Positions 33,215 through 64,000 of a stretch of DNA of 64,000 nucleotides are shown in pieces; position 1 is the stretch's first letter; every line of letters starts with the position of its first letter. The translations under genes were made by a program, and so were the position numbers. Location of the stretch: contig NC_090996.1 in NCBI RefSeq assembly GCF_041146395.1, positions 36,418,738 through 36,482,737 on the forward strand, read 5' to 3'. The notes under the pieces are model-generated. The model did not search any database. It saw only the letters and a program-made list of their open reading frames with translations, and was not told the origin of the DNA. This DNA comes from Eulemur rufifrons. Its lineage: Eukaryota; Chordata; Mammalia; Primates; Lemuridae.

Positions 33215-35606
33215 GAATCGTATGTAGCGTGCTGTCATCGTGCCCAGGGTGTATGCCCTAGGCAGTGACTAAAGGGAATTTTAAATAAGGTATCAGACTT
33301 GTGGATTCCTTTTATGGAATCACTTTATTGATGGTGGTTACAGGCCGTGGGCCAGATTTGGTGCTTGTGGGCATTTGACTCTAACCTGAGTTAACATAAC
33401 TGCCTCGCGTGTGGCGTGTACGTGTGTGCACGCGAAACCTTAGCGTGCTTCCCTGTGGAGTCGGGAGGTTTCGGCAATTGGAGTGTTTCAACAAGGTCCG
33501 TAATTTGCGGAGGGTCCAGGTGCTCCCAGTTTCACCAAAAACCCTGGTCCGTTGGCAGCCCCCAAACAGATGTGGCTAATAAGAAATTTTCTTCTGGGCT
33601 CTGAAAAACAATTTAAAATGACGAGAGTAGACTTGGTTCACATGAATTAAAATGTTAGTTTTGAAACGCAGTCTTGTCGTCAAGGGCGAGATCTTGCATT
33701 TGCTCCCGTTGCTGTGGCACGGTGGTTCAGCGCCTGTGAAGAGCCCGCGTTTGGCATCTGTGACGGGTGTCTTGTTTATGTCGGTGCATTAGGTGTTGAT
33801 TGGAGCCCGTTAGTTTCAAGAACCTTGCGGGCCGTGGGTCCTGCTGCTGCAAATACTCTATGTAGAGAAGACATGAGCACTTTCGGGAAGGAGACGGTGA
33901 CGTGTGACCGGCTCCCGTTTGAACACACTCTCTGGCCAGGTACTTTTCGGTTTCTAGGGACTCAGTTTGTCCTTAAAGCTGATGAACTGCAGGGAGTCTG
34001 TCGGGTACGGCTCAGGTGGTCAGGGGTGCAGGTCCCTTTCCTGTGATGGTGTCCCGGACAGAGGACCTCAGATAACCACGAGCCGGTGTGGAGCTCACGC
34101 CGTGCGAGCTCGCGCCGTGCTGACGAGGCTCGTGAGAAGGTGCCTGCAGGTGGAGGGCTCCGTAAGTAGCAGGGAGCCGCAGCCCACCGGGCCTTGACCT
34201 TGAGAAGCAGGCGTTCCTGCTGAGGCCCAGGTTGCGGCCTGCCCAGCAGTTTTCATCAGAAGTCATTAGCAGCAGAAATGTCATTTGGGGCACGTAATTG
34301 TGGCCCGTCCTCCATCTGTGGATGCCTTTTGCTTTTAGCTGTCAGCAGCTGTCGGCAGGTGAGGACGTAGGTGTGGGGACAGGGTACGTGCAGGCCAGGG
34401 CTCTGCAGTGCATGGCGGTGGCCAGGGAGAGCCACTCCGTGTGGGTTTTGTTTTGCACCCTCTGGCTTGTTCGGTGCTCCAGGCATTTGAGCCTGACGTG
34501 CCCCACGAAAGCCTCCTCCAGCCCACTTGTAGCCGGGGCCGCGGACGTCGCGGCAAGCTGTGTGGCGCTCACCCCCCTTGCCCGGGTTGACGGGCACAGC
34601 CAGAGCTTGTGGGTTCTGTAGGCTGCGGCAGGAAGGACCCAGCACCCACCGCGGGGGAGGGTTCCGTCTGAGTCTGGCCCCGTCTCTCTCGCGCCCCACG
34701 CAGGCAGTGGCAGCAGCAAAACCCTCGGGTCCATGGCCTCTGAGCGGGTGGGTGGTTCGATTTTCAGCTTACAGAGTTAAAGCGTGTGGACCACATGCTT
34801 CCTTAGCTACAACGTGTGATTGTGTTTGTGTTTCATTTTTTCTGTCCCTTCTCTGCCCCTTCAAGGAAGGACGCTTTCCTGTAAGAGAGGCTCCAGCAGT
34901 GCCGCTTTCTGACAGGGGCGTTTTTAAGGTTGTCTGCCTTGGTGATGTCAGAACACGCTGTGTGCAGGGACGGTGTCCCCTGACCCCAGGCGGTGGTGCC
35001 AAGGTGACCCGCAGTTGACGGCTCTGCAGGTGTGTGCGGAGAGGTGGAGGCGCCTTGCTGTGTTTGCACGTGGCGGAGGCGTGCCTTGCTGTGTTCGCAC
35101 GTGTTGGCGAGGCGTACCAAGCGTGCGGTGTCGCAGCAGGCAGATAGCACTGGCGATGGCCTTGGGGACATGGGACTCAGAGGATGCCCACCTGCCGAGG
35201 GGCTGTGTTGTGCCCACTTTCTTTCTCTGAGTGTCGCTGGGGCATCTCCCGTCTGCACAGCAGTCGGGCGAGAAGCACCTTCCTGCCGTGCCGGCCACTC
35301 GGCTCGCTCGCTGCGGGGGAGGGCCTCAGGCCGCTGTGGCCCTGGAGGGGAGTGGCGTTCGCTGTGTGCCGGGCATTCGCTCCTGACTGTGCGAAGCATT
35401 CTGTAGTTGTAAGAGTTTCCAGAAATTGTTTTCATGTAGAGCAAACCTTGTGGCCAAAATATGTCTCCACTGAACATTGAAAGTGAGCTTCTGGCTTTGA
35501 GTTTGAGCGGGAGGGCGTCACCGCGAGTCTTGTCTTGAGAAAACCTCTGGTCGTGTTTCCATGGACCCACCTTTCCTAATCCTTGTCCTCTTAATGGTTT
35601 CAACAG
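31984..35606 (+). other. AXIN1 intron 1
   Basis: The intron begins in the CpG island and becomes AT-richer from about 32640 to 33120. It holds a GC/GT microsatellite at 33166-33214. No Alu was seen, and no further exon was recognised. Confidence 0.7.
33166..33214. repeat. GC/GT dinucleotide microsatellite
   Basis: A run of (GC)n followed by about fifteen GT units, in AXIN1 intron 1. Confidence 0.9.
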
Positions 35607-35687
35607 GACAGATTGATTCACTTTGGAGCTGTAAGTTCTGGTGTATTAGGGTGCAGCGCTCATTGTTCATTGACGCAGAGCCCCAAA

Positions 35688-60920
<25,233 letters not shown>

Positions 60921-60942
60921 GTGAGTACCGGCTCCGCAGCCC

Positions 60943-60980
60943 CGCCACCCCCGCCACCCCCGCCACCCCCGCCACCGCCG
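60943..60980. repeat. CCACCCCCG short tandem repeat
   Basis: Four to five copies of the 9-base unit CCACCCCCG begin 23 bases after the exon 4 donor. They are C-rich in the AXIN1 sense strand. Confidence 0.8.
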
Positions 60981-61641
60981 CCTGCCGGGCTGTCCGGGCT
61001 GTCCGGCCCTCAGAGCTGGGCCGCGGCGGCGCCGGCCGGCGGGAAAGCAGTTGCCTGTGCTCGAGCTCGGCTCACCTCCCGGCATCAGCACGTGACCTGG
61101 GTGCTGTGCACACGCTCGCGCCCTGCAGGCTGCCAGGGGCAGAGCTGCAGGCGACACTGAGGTCCCAGCGACCGTGGTCGGTTGACAGGAGCCCCCAGGA
61201 CCCCCAGGGGCAGCGCGGCCGGTGCCTCCAGGGGCGGCAGGAAGCGTCCTCTGCGCAGCGCCCGCCACGTGGTCCTTTCCCGTGGTTGTGAAGCGGGAGT
61301 AGCTCTGAGCTCCCTCCGGAGCCCGGAGCCCAGGCCCGGCCCCTGCACGGCCGCCCGGCCCCGCGGCTCTGGCCCAAAGCCTGGCGGTGTCTGTGCTCCC
61401 GAGCGCCGAGTTCTGTGAGCGCCGCCGTGGTCGGGGAGGTTGGGGTATTGGCCGATCTGTGGCTGAACAGCGAGCGGCAGCCTCCTCCGCCTCGCCGCTT
61501 AGACGGTCCCGGTGGCTCCTCCTGAGCACGCGCCCCAGGGGCTTGGCTGGGCTGCGGGTCTCGCAGCCGGCGCGGGCAGAGCGTTCTGCCGGGGAGCGGA
61601 GTCGGCCTCCCTCACGCAGCATCTTCGACCCTGATGCCCGC

Positions 61642-61840
61642 GGCGCCTGCGCGAGGCGAGGGGGCGTCGCGGCGCCTGCGCGAGGCGAGGGGGCGTCGCG
61701 GCGCCTGCGGGAGGCGAAGGGGCGTCGCGGCGCCTGCGCGAGGCGAGGGGGCGTCGCGGCGCCTGCGGGAGGCGAGGCGAGGAGGCATCGCGGCGCCTGC
61801 GCGAGGCGAGGCGAGGCGGCGTCGCGGCGCCTGCGCAGGG
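61642..61840. repeat. CpG-rich 29/34-bp tandem repeat
   Basis: Four 29-base units (GGCGCCTGCGCGAGGCGAGG then GGGCGTCGC) at 61642-61757 are followed by two 34-base units (61758-61825) carrying an extra GGCGA, then a partial copy. It lies in a local CpG island in AXIN1 intron 4. Confidence 0.92.
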
Positions 61841-63462
<1,622 letters not shown>

Positions 63463-64000
63463 TAAATCTGATGATTCTGATGATTTTGCCATTCCCAGAA
63501 TCTTGGTGACGCAGCCTGCAGGGCCCCTAGCGTCTCTCTGGACGGTCACTCGTGCTGTGCACACACAGGCAGCCCAGCCTCGAGGCCCCGGGCTGGCCGC
63601 GCAGGCTCTGCGGGAAAGGCCCGTGTTGGGCCTCTGCGTCCCTCTGGGCATCCGGGCGTCCACAGCCCTCCAGACCACCCCGCCCCATGGGCCCCTCCGG
63701 TCCTTCCAGAAGCGCTGGGCACCCCAACCGCCCCGTCCTGACGTCTGGCCTCCTGCACCCCCTTCTCCCAGCCCCTGCGTCCGCCATGTCCTGGGCCTGC
63801 TGTGTTCCCCTCACTAGGAGTCCCTCAGCGTGAAGCCCACTCAGAGTTCTGTGGTCACCTCTGCGTGTGGCTCCAAGCCCAGCCTCTGCGCGAGTCCCAC
63901 CTGCCACGGGGCTTTCTCTGGGCTCCGGCTGTGGGCGCCGGTGACACGACTCTCCTGTCTGATCTCATTCCATGTCCCTGAGGTGCTAGGTGTGTTCCTG

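Overview
This is genomic DNA from a primate nuclear chromosome, not a bacterial or viral sequence. Genes are split by GT-AG introns, promoters sit in CpG islands, and Alu, L1 and LTR repeats are frequent. Many Alus carry the strepsirrhine form of the family ('TAATCCTAGCACTCTGGGAGG', 'CAGCCTGAGCAAGAGCGAGAC', an extra 'AAATAGAAAGAAATT..' linker and 'GCTGACGCCACGGCACTC'). This points to a lemur, loris or galago rather than a monkey or ape. The genes and their order match human 16p13.3 read in reverse.

Layout, left to right. (1) 1-1385: first coding exon of NME4 on the minus strand, with part of its intron 1 running off the left edge. (2) 1.6-7.5 kb: repeat-filled intergenic DNA holding an L1 with an inverted 5' end, several Alus, and an LTR nested in an Alu and itself hit by another Alu. 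(3) 8359-17118: PGAP6 (TMEM8A), complete, 13 coding exons, 770 codons, plus strand. (4) 18386-20943: MRPL28, complete, 5 exons, 256 codons, plus strand. (5) 21.1-31.3 kb: no recognised gene, but there is a promoter-like block near 25.2-25.5 kb. (6) 31.3 kb to the end: the 5' part of AXIN1, plus strand, with a CpG-island non-coding exon 1, exon 2 (RGS domain), exon 3 and exon 4. The remaining exons, including those for the beta-catenin-binding and DIX regions, lie beyond the window. AXIN1 intron 2 (20 kb) is rich in tandem repeats, including a 15-copy 51-bp minisatellite and a 1.16-kb array built almost wholly of NCC triplets.

The genes do not form a pathway. NME4 is a mitochondrial nucleoside diphosphate kinase, PGAP6 a GPI-specific phospholipase A2 at the cell surface, MRPL28 a mitochondrial large-subunit ribosomal protein, and AXIN1 the scaffold of the beta-catenin destruction complex. 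PGAP6, MRPL28 and AXIN1 are arranged head to tail.

No wholly new system is evident. The observations most worth a second look are an orphan promoter-like block with an RFX-type X-box whose small ORF would splice in frame to AXIN1 exon 2, the NCC-triplet array, MRPL28's GC-AG intron with two stop-free frame-preserving introns, and the nested Alu-LTR-Alu. All repeat family assignments and protein comparisons were made by eye from memory of the families; no search was run.
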